The translations under genes were made by a program, and so were the position numbers. From positions 1 to 64,000 of the forward strand of contig NZ_PXZO01000049.1 in the NCBI RefSeq assembly GCF_003013475.1: 64,000 nt of DNA, given 5' to 3'. Source of the DNA: Brevibacillus porteri. GTDB taxonomy: Bacteria; Bacillota; Bacilli; Brevibacillales; Brevibacillaceae. Numbering within the stretch: position 1 is the first letter of the stretch; each line of letters opens with the position of its first letter. Shown here piece by piece: positions 55,744-64,000 of the stretch. The notes below the pieces were generated by a model. The model saw only the letters and a program-made list of their open reading frames with translations. It made no database searches and was not told the DNA's origin.

Positions 55744-56718
55744 TCAGGCTTCGTTCATCTGTGAGCGGATTAACCAGCCCGCACCGTACACACCCGCATC
55801 ATTGCCGAGTTCGGCCGGAACGATCTCTGTGGACTCGATGACATAGGTGAATGGAACAAAGTGTTTGAATGATTCACGGATTCGGGAAAAGAGGAAGTCA
55901 CCTGCTGCGGCCACGCCTCCACCGATCATAAACTTCGCGGGATTCAGTACATTCGCCAAATGAGAGAGAGCGAGACCGAGATAGAGCGCCACTTGATCGG
56001 TAATGGCTAGAGCTGCTGCGTCTCCTGCTACGGCTGCCTCGAGGACATCCTTCGCTGCAATGTTTCCTTTGGTGGCTAGTACAGCGGCAAGCGCCGGGCT
56101 TGAACCGTTTGTAGCGGCAAATCGCCCTTCACGAATGATAGCAGTCGCAGACGTATATGTTTCGAGACAACCTGTTTTACCGCAATTGCAGGGGGCACCG
56201 CTATCCGGGGTCATGGTGATGTGACCGATTTCGCCGCCAACACCGTTGATGCCATGGATGACCTTTCCATTGAGGATAACACCTCCACCTACTCCTGTGC
56301 CGAGCGTGATGAGAACGAGGTCTTGTGCCCCTTGGCCTGCACCTTGCCACATTTCCCCGAGGGCTGCGACATTGGCATCGTTGTCGACCGCGACTGGCAG
56401 ACCTGTAAGGGCTTCCAATTTTTCTTTTAATAAAACGGGTTGGCGCCAGTGAAGATTCACCGCTTGGAAGACGATCCCCTTTCCGCCATCAACGGGTCCG
56501 GGTACTCCTACACCGATTCCGCAGACTTGTGAAAGAGAATAGTCATGCTGCGCAAGAAGATCATGAGACATGTCTACGATTTTTTGCAAAATGCCATCCT
56601 CGCCATCAGCAACAGGCGTCGGTTCTTGCATTTTTGTCACCAGCTTGCCTTCTGGCGTAATCAAAGCCATCTTGATTGCAGTGCCACCCACATCTACTCC
56701 CACGATGATCTTCTCCAC
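55744..56718 (-). CDS. glcK: ROK-family glucokinase
   Basis: A 324-residue sugar kinase that makes glucose 6-phosphate from glucose and ATP. ATP loop VGVDVGGTAIKM, ROK signature region with GHITMTPDSGAPCNCGKTGCLETY holding the zinc ligands (C-x-C-x4-C), catalytic Asp in VDNDANVAALGE. GGGGAG lies well before GTG 56718; an upstream ATG at 56748 lacks a good site. It can phosphorylate glucose released from or brought in with galactosides, but it is far from mgl. Confidence 0.9.
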   Translation of the reverse strand: MEKIIVGVDVGGTAIKMALITPEGKLVTKMQEPTPVADGEDGILQKIVDMSHDLLAQHDYSLSQVCGIGVGVPGPVDGGKGIVFQAVNLHWRQPVLLKEKLEALTGLPVAVDNDANVAALGEMWQGAGQGAQDLVLITLGTGVGGGVILNGKVIHGINGVGGEIGHITMTPDSGAPCNCGKTGCLETYTSATAIIREGRFAATNGSSPALAAVLATKGNIAAKDVLEAAVAGDAAALAITDQVALYLGLALSHLANVLNPAKFMIGGGVAAAGDFLFSRIRESFKHFVPFTYVIESTEIVPAELGNDAGVYGAGWLIRSQMNEA

Positions 56719-56860
56719 AAGCGTCTCCCCTATCTCCTTGTTTTCCATCTTTTTCTATCTTATCACGCTATATGGAGCATAGCGATTCCCAAAAATGGCT
56801 ATACAGGATATGATGGAAGAGAGTACCCCCGTGAGCGAGGGAAGGAAGAAGGGATCTGCC

Positions 56861-57751
56861 TTGAAACGAGCCAGATTAATCTACAATCCAAGCTCCGGCC
56901 GGGAGATCGTGCGTCGGCGATTGCCGGAAATCCTCGATTTAATGGAGTCGGCCGGATATGAAACTTCATGCTATGCGACCAAAGGGGAAGATGATGCGAC
57001 AGAAGAAGCTGCTCGTGCAGTAGCTCGCGGTTTTGACGTCATCCTGGCCGCTGGTGGAGATGGAACCATATATGAAGTAGTAAATGGGATGGCAGAGCAT
57101 AAAGCACGTCCATCTCTAGGAATAATCCCCTGCGGAACCAGCAATGATTTTGCCCGGGCGGTCGGTATACCAAAATCGATCACGCGTGCAACGGAGATTG
57201 TCGCCATGGGCAAGAAGAAACGCATTGACCTAGGGCGCATCAACAACCGCTATTTTATGAACATCGCGGGTGGCGGCTCACTGACGAATTTGACCTATGA
57301 GGTCCCGAGCAAGCTGAAAACGCTGATTGGACAAATGGCGTATTACGTCAAGGGATTGGAGAAGCTGCCGTCGCTGCACCCGATCCGTGTACGTCTGGAG
57401 AGCCGCAAAGAGGTGCTGTTGGATGAAGAAATCATGGTATTTCTCATCGCCAATAGCCGCTCGGTAGGCGGCTTTGACAACATCGCTCCGGAAGCCGATT
57501 TGTCAGACGGCAAGCTAGATGTCATCGTCGTGAAGAAGTTGAATATTGCGGAGTTTATTCGCTTGGCGACACAGGCAGTTCGCGGCGAGCACCTGAAGGA
57601 CCCGAACATCCTGTATTTCCAGGCAGATTACATCAAAGCCACTTCGCCGGGCGGAGAGACGGTTCAGCTCAATCTGGACGGTGAGCTGGGCGGACAGCTG
57701 CCTTGCGTGGTGGAAGCGTTGCCGGGGCATATCGAGTTGTTCGTCCCGTAA
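56861..57751 (+). CDS. dgkB: Diacylglycerol kinase DgkB
   Basis: A 296-residue soluble lipid kinase that returns diacylglycerol, made during lipoteichoic acid synthesis, to phosphatidic acid. Marks: RARLIYNPSSGREIV, ILAAGGDGTIYEVVNG, PCGTSNDFARA, NIAGGGSLTNLTYEVPSKLKT and VQLNLDGELGG. B. subtilis DgkB starts MKRARIIYNP, so the TTG at 56861 after AAGAAGGG is chosen; in-frame starts up to 56795 exist. In B. subtilis too it precedes yefA. Confidence 0.92.
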   Translation: MKRARLIYNPSSGREIVRRRLPEILDLMESAGYETSCYATKGEDDATEEAARAVARGFDVILAAGGDGTIYEVVNGMAEHKARPSLGIIPCGTSNDFARAVGIPKSITRATEIVAMGKKKRIDLGRINNRYFMNIAGGGSLTNLTYEVPSKLKTLIGQMAYYVKGLEKLPSLHPIRVRLESRKEVLLDEEIMVFLIANSRSVGGFDNIAPEADLSDGKLDVIVVKKLNIAEFIRLATQAVRGEHLKDPNILYFQADYIKATSPGGETVQLNLDGELGGQLPCVVEALPGHIELFVP

Positions 57752-57870
57752 GAAGATAGTAAAATGAATAGCAATAAGCCGTGGGGATGCCGCTTTTCGC
57801 TGTGCATCCCTGCATGCTTCCTGGAGCGAAAACGAAAACCTATAGAGCAAGATAAAAGGAGCAATAGATA

Positions 57871-59304
57871 GTGGCGAAGACAACAAAGAAGCGGCGCGGT
57901 CCGCACCCGACAGCCAAAGTGGAGCTGGACGTTCCTGTACGTGTCGGACAAACCGTGGAAGTGGAGATAACCGGACTGAACCACGAAGGAGCAGGAGTCG
58001 GCCGGATTGAAGGATATACGCTGTTCGTAGATGGCGCACTTGCAGGAGAGCGAGTTCATGCGCGCGTCGACCATGTGAAGAAAAACTTCGGCTTTGCCAA
58101 GCTGACAGAAGTAGTAGAAGCGAGTACCCATCGCTTCCAGCCGCCCTGTCCGCTGTACGACCGTTGCGGAGGCTGTTCGTTGCAGCATCTCGCATACGAG
58201 GAGCAGCTGCGACACAAGCAGCAAATCGTGCGGGACAACCTGCGGCGTATTGGCGGTTTCCAAGTCGAAGGGGAAGGGGCCATTACCGTTCATCCGACAC
58301 TTGGCATGAGCGATCCATGGCGCTACCGCAACAAAGCACAGGTACCAATCGGCGAGGAAAACGGGGCGTTGGTCGGCGGTTTTTACGCGGAGAAATCCCA
58401 CTCGATCATCGACATGAATGAATGCCTCATCCAGCATCAGGTGAATGATGAAGCGGTGGCAGTCGTGAAGCAGGCGGCGACCAAGCTGAATATCACGGCC
58501 TATGACGAGGTTCGCCATTCAGGCTTGCTGCGTCATGTGGTTGTAAAGGTTGGCGTCAAGACGGGAGAAGTCATGGTCGTGCTCGTAACGACAGAGGAGC
58601 AGATTCCGCAACGAGATCAGCTGGTGGAAGCGATTCGTGCACAGGTAGCTGGCGTGACGAGTATCGTGCAGAACATCAACCCGGACAAGACCAACGTTAT
58701 TTTTGGGAAAAAGACCGTGACGCTCTGGGGCAGTGATGTGATTTACGATTATATCGGTCCGATCAAGTTTGCCATTTCGGCGCGTTCGTTTTATCAGGTT
58801 AATCCTGCGCAGACCGAGGTGCTGTACAACAAGACGCTGGAGTACGCGGGGGCGACTGGTGCGGAGACGGTGATTGATGCGTATTGCGGTATCGGGACGA
58901 TTTCGCTGTTTTTGGCGCAGAAGTCTAAGCATGTGTATGGGGTAGAGATTGTGCCAGAAGCGATTGCGGATGCGAATCGGAATGCGCAGTTGAATGGTGT
59001 GGAGAATGCGACGTTTGAGGCTGGACCTGCGGAGGTTGTCATTCCTGCTTGGAAAGAGAATGGCATACGGGCGGATGTGATTGTCGTTGACCCGCCGCGC
59101 AAAGGTTGTGATGAGGCGTTGTTGACGACGATTTTGGAGATGCAGCCGGAGAGAGTGGTTTATGTTTCTTGTAATCCTTCTACGTTGGCGAGGGATTTGA
59201 AGATGCTGGCGGAGAGGTATGAGGTGAAGGAAGTGCAGCCGGTGGATATGTTTCCGCATACGGGGCATGTGGAATGTTGCTCATTGTTGGTGAGAAAAGT
59301 TTAA
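57871..59304 (+). CDS. rlmCD: 23S rRNA uracil-C5 methyltransferase RlmCD (YefA)
   Basis: A 477-residue SAM enzyme of the RumA family. TRAM domain about 25-85 (VEVEITGLNHEGAGVGRI), iron-sulfur Cys set in FQPPCPLYDRCGGCSLQ, SAM site TVIDAYCGIGTISLFLAQ, VVDPPRKGCDE and the catalytic Cys in YVSCNPSTLARDLK. The B. subtilis homologue modifies U747 and U1939 of 23S rRNA. GTG 57871 follows AAAGGAG. It follows dgkB as in B. subtilis. Confidence 0.92.
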   Translation: MAKTTKKRRGPHPTAKVELDVPVRVGQTVEVEITGLNHEGAGVGRIEGYTLFVDGALAGERVHARVDHVKKNFGFAKLTEVVEASTHRFQPPCPLYDRCGGCSLQHLAYEEQLRHKQQIVRDNLRRIGGFQVEGEGAITVHPTLGMSDPWRYRNKAQVPIGEENGALVGGFYAEKSHSIIDMNECLIQHQVNDEAVAVVKQAATKLNITAYDEVRHSGLLRHVVVKVGVKTGEVMVVLVTTEEQIPQRDQLVEAIRAQVAGVTSIVQNINPDKTNVIFGKKTVTLWGSDVIYDYIGPIKFAISARSFYQVNPAQTEVLYNKTLEYAGATGAETVIDAYCGIGTISLFLAQKSKHVYGVEIVPEAIADANRNAQLNGVENATFEAGPAEVVIPAWKENGIRADVIVVDPPRKGCDEALLTTILEMQPERVVYVSCNPSTLARDLKMLAERYEVKEVQPVDMFPHTGHVECCSLLVRKV

Positions 59305-59334
59305 TAATTGAGATGCATTGGTGGATAGGATAAG

Positions 59335-59375
59335 GGGCTATCCTTAAAGTCTTTGCTAAAGACTTGGGATAGCCC
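59335..59375. terminator. Two-part hairpin between rlmCD and the oxidoreductase gene
   Basis: GGGCTATCC and GGATAGCCC enclose AAGTCTTT/AAAGACTT around GCTA. There is no T tract, so it may be a weak shared terminator or another RNA element. Confidence 0.6.
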
Positions 59376-59386
59376 ATATATTTGCA

Positions 59387-59968
59387 TCAATTGCACTTAA
59401 CAGCTGCATCTACAGCTAACACGGAAGAGCTTGGTTTCTGTTGATAATTAAAGATATAATTGACATATTCTTTCGCACTGTGATTGATCTCCTCATCGCT
59501 AGCCTGAAATGATGCCCCAAAGACAGCAAAATAGGGGAGTGCCACTGCGCCCACATGTCTTGTACTGGCTTTGAAAGGCGCAATCACTTCATCCACGGTA
59601 AAAGAAACAGAGCCCTCTGGCGAATAATTTTCTTTTTTATCGCCGATGGTCATGGCAAGTCCAAACTGTTTCCCTTTCAGCTTGTCACCTTTTGATCCAT
59701 AAGCCCATCCGAAAGCAAAAACATCGTCAAACCACTTTTTCAATAGAGGCGGATAACTGTACCAATACAACGGGAATTGCAAGAAAACATGGTTATATTC
59801 TTCTAATAGATGTTGCTCTCTGGCAACATCTATGTTCCAGTCAGGATACTCTTTGTAAATCTCATGAATGGTAATATCGTTTGGATATTGCAGCAGTTCT
59901 TCTTTCCAGCGCTGGTTTACCCTTGAAACCTCAAGGTTCGGGTGTGCCAAAATCACCAATGTTTTCAT
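59387..59968 (-). CDS. NAD(P)H-dependent oxidoreductase (flavodoxin fold, MdaB/KefF-like)
   Basis: A 193-residue flavoenzyme. It starts with the flavin phosphate loop region MKTLVILAHPNLEVSRVN and has FLQFPLYWYSYPPLLKKWFDDVF, typical of quinone reductases of the NQO1/MdaB group. It probably reduces quinones or azo compounds by two electrons. It is divergent from an HxlR-type regulator, a usual pairing for redox-induced control. Confidence 0.87.
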   Translation of the reverse strand: MKTLVILAHPNLEVSRVNQRWKEELLQYPNDITIHEIYKEYPDWNIDVAREQHLLEEYNHVFLQFPLYWYSYPPLLKKWFDDVFAFGWAYGSKGDKLKGKQFGLAMTIGDKKENYSPEGSVSFTVDEVIAPFKASTRHVGAVALPYFAVFGASFQASDEEINHSAKEYVNYIFNYQQKPSSSVLAVDAAVKCN

Positions 59969-60084
59969 TATGAAATCTCCCTTCTCAGGCCCATATTCAA
60001 GAATAAATCCTCAAAATGCCTCGCCTCATTTTTTGGATACCATGATTATCTTGCAGGCATAAAAAAAAGAAAATACACACAATA

Positions 60085-60101
60085 AAGTAAGATGGTTACT
60101 T
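60085..60101. promoter_or_regulatory. Candidate HxlR operator
   Basis: AAGTAAGATGGTTACTT is a perfect 6-bp inverted repeat with a 5-base gap, and AAAGTATGTACT follows close by. It lies between the divergent oxidoreductase and HxlR genes. YodB/HxlR-type proteins bind TACT/AGTA-like dyads. Confidence 0.55.
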
Positions 60102-60182
60102 CAAAGTATGTACTGGACTCAGAAAAGTATATATGCAACAATAAATTTTCAGTCCGAGTCGACATGAACGAGGTGTTATTCT

Positions 60183-60545
60183 ATGAAACAATACAATCTG
60201 GGCATAGAGGCAACACTTGAAATAATCGGAGGAAAGTGGAAAGCTCTGATCATATGCTTATTAATGTCCGGTGTAAAGAGAACAAGCGAATTACAGCGCA
60301 ATATTCACGGTATTTCACAGAAGGTTCTGATCCAGCAGCTTCGCGAACTTGAGAAGGATGGACTCGTAAGAAGATATGTGTACCAGCAAATGCCGCCAAA
60401 AGTCGAATATAGCCTCACGGAATATGGAGTTACAGCGAATAAGATCGTTGAAGTTATGTGTTCTTGGGGGAAAGAAAATATTAAAAAAAGACAACAGCAA
60501 GGAGAAGATATTGTCTTGCTGGAGGAAGTCACCGGGGGACTTTGA
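60183..60545 (+). CDS. HxlR-family transcription regulator
   Basis: A 120-residue winged-helix dimer. It has the family opening LEIIGGKWKALIICLLMSG, the recognition helix ISQKVLIQQLRELEKDGLV and the wing VRRYVYQQMPPKVEYSLTEYG. Such proteins often sense quinones or aldehydes by a Cys near the start; here the nearest Cys is in the IICLL segment, which could serve. It likely controls the divergent oxidoreductase and itself. Confidence 0.88.
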   Translation: MKQYNLGIEATLEIIGGKWKALIICLLMSGVKRTSELQRNIHGISQKVLIQQLRELEKDGLVRRYVYQQMPPKVEYSLTEYGVTANKIVEVMCSWGKENIKKRQQQGEDIVLLEEVTGGL

Positions 60546-60755
60546 AGATTTCGGAAAGATAGATAAGCTGAATTAAGTTAGTGTAGTTTTAAGATTTCTT
60601 GCATACCCTTCCAACACAACATTTCTTGCAGCAATAGCTGGGGAGTGTAACGTCGATGTGATCTTTACTTACACCACACATGTGGAGTCGGTAGTGAGAC
60701 TTGATAGAAAAGATACAACTAAGTAAACTGTACTTAATTAAAATAGGGGTGATTT

Positions 60756-61205
60756 ATGATGTCATTTATCATACGAAGCGCCGCTGCTGATGATGTAAAC
60801 AGTTTGACCGAGTTAATGCATGAATACGTAGTTGGTTTTTATCAGAACCCTTGGCCAGGCACTGAAAAAATACATAATTTGATTCAGACTCTTTTAGAGA
60901 AACAACAAGGTGTACAGTTTGTAGTAGAACAAGAGGGAAAGCTTATTGGCTTTGCTACCTTATACTTTACAATCAGCACTATGAAAGCAGATAAAATTAC
61001 CTTAATGAACGACCTTTTTGTACTTGAGCAATACAGAGATACAGAAGTGGAATCACAACTTTTTTTAGAATGTCAAAGGTACACACAGAAGCAGGGATTT
61101 GCTCACATGACTTGGATAACGTCTATTCAAAATAACAGAGCACAACTTTTTTTCGAAAAAATGGGTGGTGTTCGAGGAAATTGGGTTAACTATTCAATAA
61201 TCTAA
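60756..61205 (+). CDS. GNAT-family N-acetyltransferase
   Basis: A 149-residue acetyltransferase. FIIRSAAADDVNSLTELMHEY at the start, FVVEQEGKLIGFATLYFT, and a late TSIQNNRAQLFFEKMGGV give the GNAT order, though the acetyl-CoA loop (LEQYRDTEVESQL) is less canonical than usual. The substrate is unknown. ATG 60756 or 60759 both follow GGGGTG. The 210 bases before it show no gene. Confidence 0.8.
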   Translation: MMSFIIRSAAADDVNSLTELMHEYVVGFYQNPWPGTEKIHNLIQTLLEKQQGVQFVVEQEGKLIGFATLYFTISTMKADKITLMNDLFVLEQYRDTEVESQLFLECQRYTQKQGFAHMTWITSIQNNRAQLFFEKMGGVRGNWVNYSII

Positions 61206-61411
61206 TCTATTTTGCATTCTAAATTTGAGGATTTGTTTTTACTGAACAATTTTCATCGTTTCCGCGTGATTCTAAATGTAGAGCAATTATTTCAGCCACC
61301 CCGTTGTGAGCAAATGTCATTCCTTTAAATAAGGTTTGTACTCCCTGTCACCTCAACACATGTGGAATGCGTAATATTGACGGAAAGAAGGGGCTAGCCG
61401 AATTGTGGCAA

Positions 61412-61925
61412 CGCCCCCTTTCTTTCTTCTAATGCTTGACGTTTGTTTCTGAAAGCACCGCAACAAGCATTAAGCATCTCCTTATCAATGTCGCCGCTTG
61501 ACCATTTCCTTGTAAGCTGAATGATTTCCTTGTCCAGTTTACCTATTTCGTGCTGAACCTTTTCCAGTTCCTTTACAGTGTTGTCCTTCTTTATCTCCGG
61601 CTCGTTGTATAGTTACGTCAACAAGGGACCGCATGTTAAGGGAGTTCTGAATAAGGTCTTTAGGTTGTCCAATACAACTTGCTTGAGAACGTCATGCTTG
61701 ATGATATGAGAGGAACACTTTATTGACGTGTTCTTTTGATAAGTAGAGCAGACATAAGAATGGCGGTCATTCTTATAATTCATTCCTGCTCCACAATCCG
61801 TACAGAAAGCGACTCTGGCAAATAGAGATTTACGCCCCCGTCCCCGAAATACCCGAACAGCTTTTCATTTTCTCCTGTACGGCTTCAAACTGCTCGCGTG
61901 TAATGAGCGGTTCATGTGTGTGTGA
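61412..61925 (-). pseudogene. Large serine recombinase, C-terminal remnant
   Basis: Read in three frames in turn the minus strand gives HEPLITREQFEAVQEKM, then RGRKSLFARVAFCTDCGAGMNY with SYVCSTYQKN (the zinc-ribbon of large serine integrases), then a coiled coil (EPEIKKDNTVKELEKVQHEIG) and CCGAFRNKRQALEERK. At least two shifts and a stop break it. The catalytic N-terminal domain is absent. It is what remains of a phage or integrative element integrase. Confidence 0.75.
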
Positions 61926-61926
61926 A

Positions 61927-62122
61927 CGCTTGCCAAAATGTTGACCACTTTGCTCAACATAAAGTTACCCACAAGGAAGACTGAACACACATCATCATTT
62001 TCACACCTATTAACAAATGTTTTTGACGAGCATTGTGCAGGAAATAAAAAGTTACTTTGTGTGAGCATCGTAGGTGGTCAACTCGAAGATGAGCGGTTGC
62101 CCCAAAAATGGTCAACTTATTG
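61927..62122. mobile_element. Possible IS21-type end remnant with repeated GGTCAAC boxes
   Basis: GTTGACCAC at 61942 and the complement GTGGTCAAC and GGTCAAC near 62075-62118 lie in opposite orientation, with GCGGTTGCC between. Repeated GGTCAAC-like boxes near the ends recall IS21-family elements, but no istA or istB is present. Tentative. Confidence 0.25.
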
Positions 62123-62319
62123 ATTAGCATTTACAAACCAGCGTAGCTGACACCACTCGCAAAGTAAGTCAAGATTTTTATCATTGTGAGTTACAGAAAA
62201 ATCCTCCCATTCTGGCAAAACTGTCCAATCTCGCCTACTCAATTCTGAGAATAGATAAAGCCTACACTCTTAATTCAGTAATGTCGGCTTCTTTGCTCCC
62301 CACGAAAATTACTTGGCCA

Positions 62320-62838
62320 CTAAGGTCTTACCTTATAATTTTCAGATTTGGTTGGCCCCTTATAGCGAATACATACACTTTCAAAGAACAAATTTCTCAT
62401 CTCATCCTCTTTGATCTCTGGATCTAATTCTTTAAACCAATCTTTCTCTAAGTCCTCCTCTGTAAGTACATTAGGTCTCCAAAAAAGTAATCCTAACTCT
62501 GGAAAATCATAAGTCCAGCCTAACTCACGGTCATCCCGATCATATTTTGATATCTTGTAAATTTTCTCCACAAGTTCTACCACTTTTGTCTTGAATACAT
62601 CAATATTTATAACTACGCATTCAAAAACATCTTGTAAATTCGATGAAATTTCAATAAAGTTTACCTTCTCATATGAATCATACTTAACATGGATAGAATT
62701 TTTGAAGAAATTAGTAGTTAAATTATCTTTATTGTATTTTCTCTTGTACTCTTGGATGCATTCTTCTACTTCCTCTTTATCCATACCAAATTTTATAGTG
62801 CCAATTCCAATGCCAGGTTCAATGATTAACTTATCCAT
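62320..62838 (-). CDS. Hypothetical protein, possible immunity protein
   Basis: A 172-residue soluble acidic protein beginning MDKLIIEPGIGIGTIKFGMDKEEVEE. The GxIKFGMxxEEV opening is met in small proteins encoded next to polymorphic toxins in Bacillus. The rest (ELGWTYDFPELGLLFWRPN) fits a mixed alpha/beta fold. AGGAGGG precedes the ATG. It follows the SUKH gene on the same strand. Immunity function is inferred from neighbours only. Confidence 0.6.
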   Translation of the reverse strand: MDKLIIEPGIGIGTIKFGMDKEEVEECIQEYKRKYNKDNLTTNFFKNSIHVKYDSYEKVNFIEISSNLQDVFECVVINIDVFKTKVVELVEKIYKISKYDRDDRELGWTYDFPELGLLFWRPNVLTEEDLEKDWFKELDPEIKEDEMRNLFFESVCIRYKGPTKSENYKVRP

Positions 62839-63063
62839 TGTTATCCCTCCTACTTGAACACTAATTTATTTAAATATTTATTATACTAAGAAAATGCAAA
62901 GAGCCACACCATCCCAAAAATAGAATTTATTCTGGAGAGTGTGACCCTTGCTTTTTAATCAACGAGAAGCTTTGATGTTTGCCTAAATTTTAATTCCGAA
63001 ATAATCATGAGCATTAGTCGTCCGAATCATCCTGAAGACGCACTATAAAAGGCGTCTTTTTTC

Positions 63064-63576
63064 TTACTCTTCCTCCTCAATGGGTTGATCCCAAAACTCA
63101 ATTCCGTCATGCTCAATAAGTTGTTCCAGCAACTCTGTGAACGTCAGGTCTATGTCGATAGTATCGTCTGGTAGTATCGATCCAACCCATGTGAGGTAAC
63201 CTTTGCCACTATGTATTCTGTCTTGATCCACACATATACAGCTATTTGAGTTATCGCTCCAAACGATAGGATAGTAAGGATGGTCGATGCTGTAGGCTTT
63301 CCAGTACCCAATGACGAGTTCGGTACTTAGTACATCATAACCCCCAGAGTTATGCTTGGCGCCCTTGAATAGTTTCGCACTTTCGTAGTGGCTTAAAAAA
63401 CTGACGTAATCCTCTGGTAACTCAAACGATTTTAATTTCTCCTTTGTATCTGTGATAGACTCGTTCGAGATGTAGAATGTAAATTGATATTCCTCGTTTT
63501 TGATATGCACGTTCCCGTCTACACTTGTCTTACTTCCCTTGATCTTACTAATGAGGGCTTCAAAAGGATTACTCAC
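63064..63576 (-). CDS. SMI1/KNR4 (SUKH) immunity-type protein
   Basis: A 170-residue protein of the SUKH fold: ESITDTKEKLKSFELPEDYVSFLSHYESAKLF early on, then a W-rich middle (VIGYWKAYSIDHPYYPIVWSDN) and an acidic end. SUKH proteins protect cells from cognate toxins, often nucleases. GTG 63576 with AAGGA about nine bases upstream is chosen over the ATG at 63612. It lies just downstream of a nuclease-toxin fragment on the same strand, so it is its likely antidote. Confidence 0.78.
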   Translation of the reverse strand: MSNPFEALISKIKGSKTSVDGNVHIKNEEYQFTFYISNESITDTKEKLKSFELPEDYVSFLSHYESAKLFKGAKHNSGGYDVLSTELVIGYWKAYSIDHPYYPIVWSDNSNSCICVDQDRIHSGKGYLTWVGSILPDDTIDIDLTFTELLEQLIEHDGIEFWDQPIEEEE

Positions 63577-63635
63577 AGGATCACATCCTTGAATGAGAGT
63601 AAGGACTGTCAATTGAATGACAGTCCAATTTTACA

Positions 63636-63818
63636 TTAATTTCTTCGATAACTTCTCCACCAGTCAGTGACATCATCATGATACAGGATGTTAGAGTTGC
63701 TGTTCGGATATCTGAGAAGAGGAATCAACTTACTCATATCATTCGATCCATAGTATTCTAGCGGGATCATATGATGAATTGAAACTTCATCCCAAGCCAA
63801 AGTGTTGAGCGACACCAT
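63636..63818 (-). pseudogene. C-terminal fragment of a nuclease toxin (HNH/LHH-like)
   Basis: A 60-residue piece reads WDEVSIHHMIPLEYYGSNDM, SKLIPLLRYP and a closing VTDWWRSYRRN. A His-His pair followed by IPLEYxGxND and a later Trp-Trp pair is typical of HNH-superfamily nuclease tips of secreted polymorphic toxins. No delivery domain precedes it, and an in-frame stop lies close upstream of the ATG, so it is an orphan tip. Confidence 0.6.
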
Positions 63819-63956
63819 AGTTTTTTTCGTAGTTATCTATAAAATTATTTCTAAAGTTATTATCGCTCACCCAGTTGTTCGCAAGCTTGCGAGGATATAT
63901 ACTCTGCTTTTCCTCTAAACTACAATTAGTTTTAAAAAGGTTGGGAGATTTTTGTG

Positions 63957-64000
63957 ATGTCAAAAGAGCAGATCAAGCAGTGGATCAAAGAGAAGAATAT
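63957..64000 (+). CDS. 5' end of a gene running off the window
   Basis: GGGAGATTTTT precedes ATG 63957, and the frame reads MSKEQIKQWIKEKN before the window ends. A GTG three bases earlier is also possible. The start is in keeping with mutator-type (IS256) transposases but too short to assign. Confidence 0.4.
   Translation, partial: MSKEQIKQWIKEKN

Overview
The window reads as a chromosomal segment of a Gram-positive Firmicute of the Brevibacillus/Paenibacillaceae type. Strong GGAGG-like ribosome binding sites, many GTG/TTG starts, Rho-independent terminators and a gene order recalling the Bacillus subtilis yerB-yerC-pcrB-pcrA-ligA-yerH(camS)...gatCAB...dgkB-yefA region all point that way. 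The assignment rests on recognised families and synteny; no database search was possible.

Layout. (1) 1-9.9 kb is accessory and decaying: a cell-wall amidase, several genes broken by one-base indels, an IS1182-family insertion sequence sitting in the loop of a sigma-like gene's terminator, a Tn3-type miniature inverted-repeat element, a DUF3238-like protein, and two tandem copies of a Hol_Tox-like type I toxin unit. (2) 9.9-15 kb returns to the chromosomal backbone: a GNAT protein, a CssRS-like two-component pair, yerB, yerC and pcrB. (3) 15-31 kb lies between pcrB and pcrA, which adjoin in B. subtilis. It carries an ECF sigma/anti-sigma pair, a compact peptide-modification cassette (an 18-residue peptide, an RRE-ThiF adenylating enzyme, an RRE-M50 membrane protease and a TPR protein), a galactose system (YesN/YesM-type regulator and sensor, auxiliary sugar-binding lipoprotein, mglBAC), a DUF418 protein and a VanW protein. 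(4) 31-59 kb is mostly housekeeping: pcrA, ligA, a beta-propeller lipoprotein, camS, rocA behind a sigma-54 promoter, a tagO-like transferase, a diguanylate cyclase, psd, a 485-bp nested foldback, gatCAB, two secreted YcdB/YcdC paralogues, an ECF sigma with a large C-terminal domain, a natAB-like exporter, an EamA transporter, glcK, dgkB and rlmCD. (5) 59-64 kb is accessory again: a quinone-reductase/HxlR divergent pair, a GNAT protein, a broken serine recombinase, and an orphan toxin-immunity cluster.

How parts work together. The galactose cassette looks like a sensing-plus-uptake unit: the lipoprotein could present sugar to the YesM-type sensor, the YesN-type regulator would drive mglBAC, a CcpA cre site adds carbon control, and GlcK may serve sugar phosphorylation more generally. 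The peptide cassette at 17.6-20.7 kb is the best candidate for an undescribed system: precursor, an attenuating terminator, an adenylating enzyme and a protease each with a leader-recognition domain, in one strand-consistent row. Between 13 and 59 kb every recognised gene is intact, whereas 1-10 kb has four or five frameshifts, so that part looks genuinely eroded unless local assembly quality is poor.
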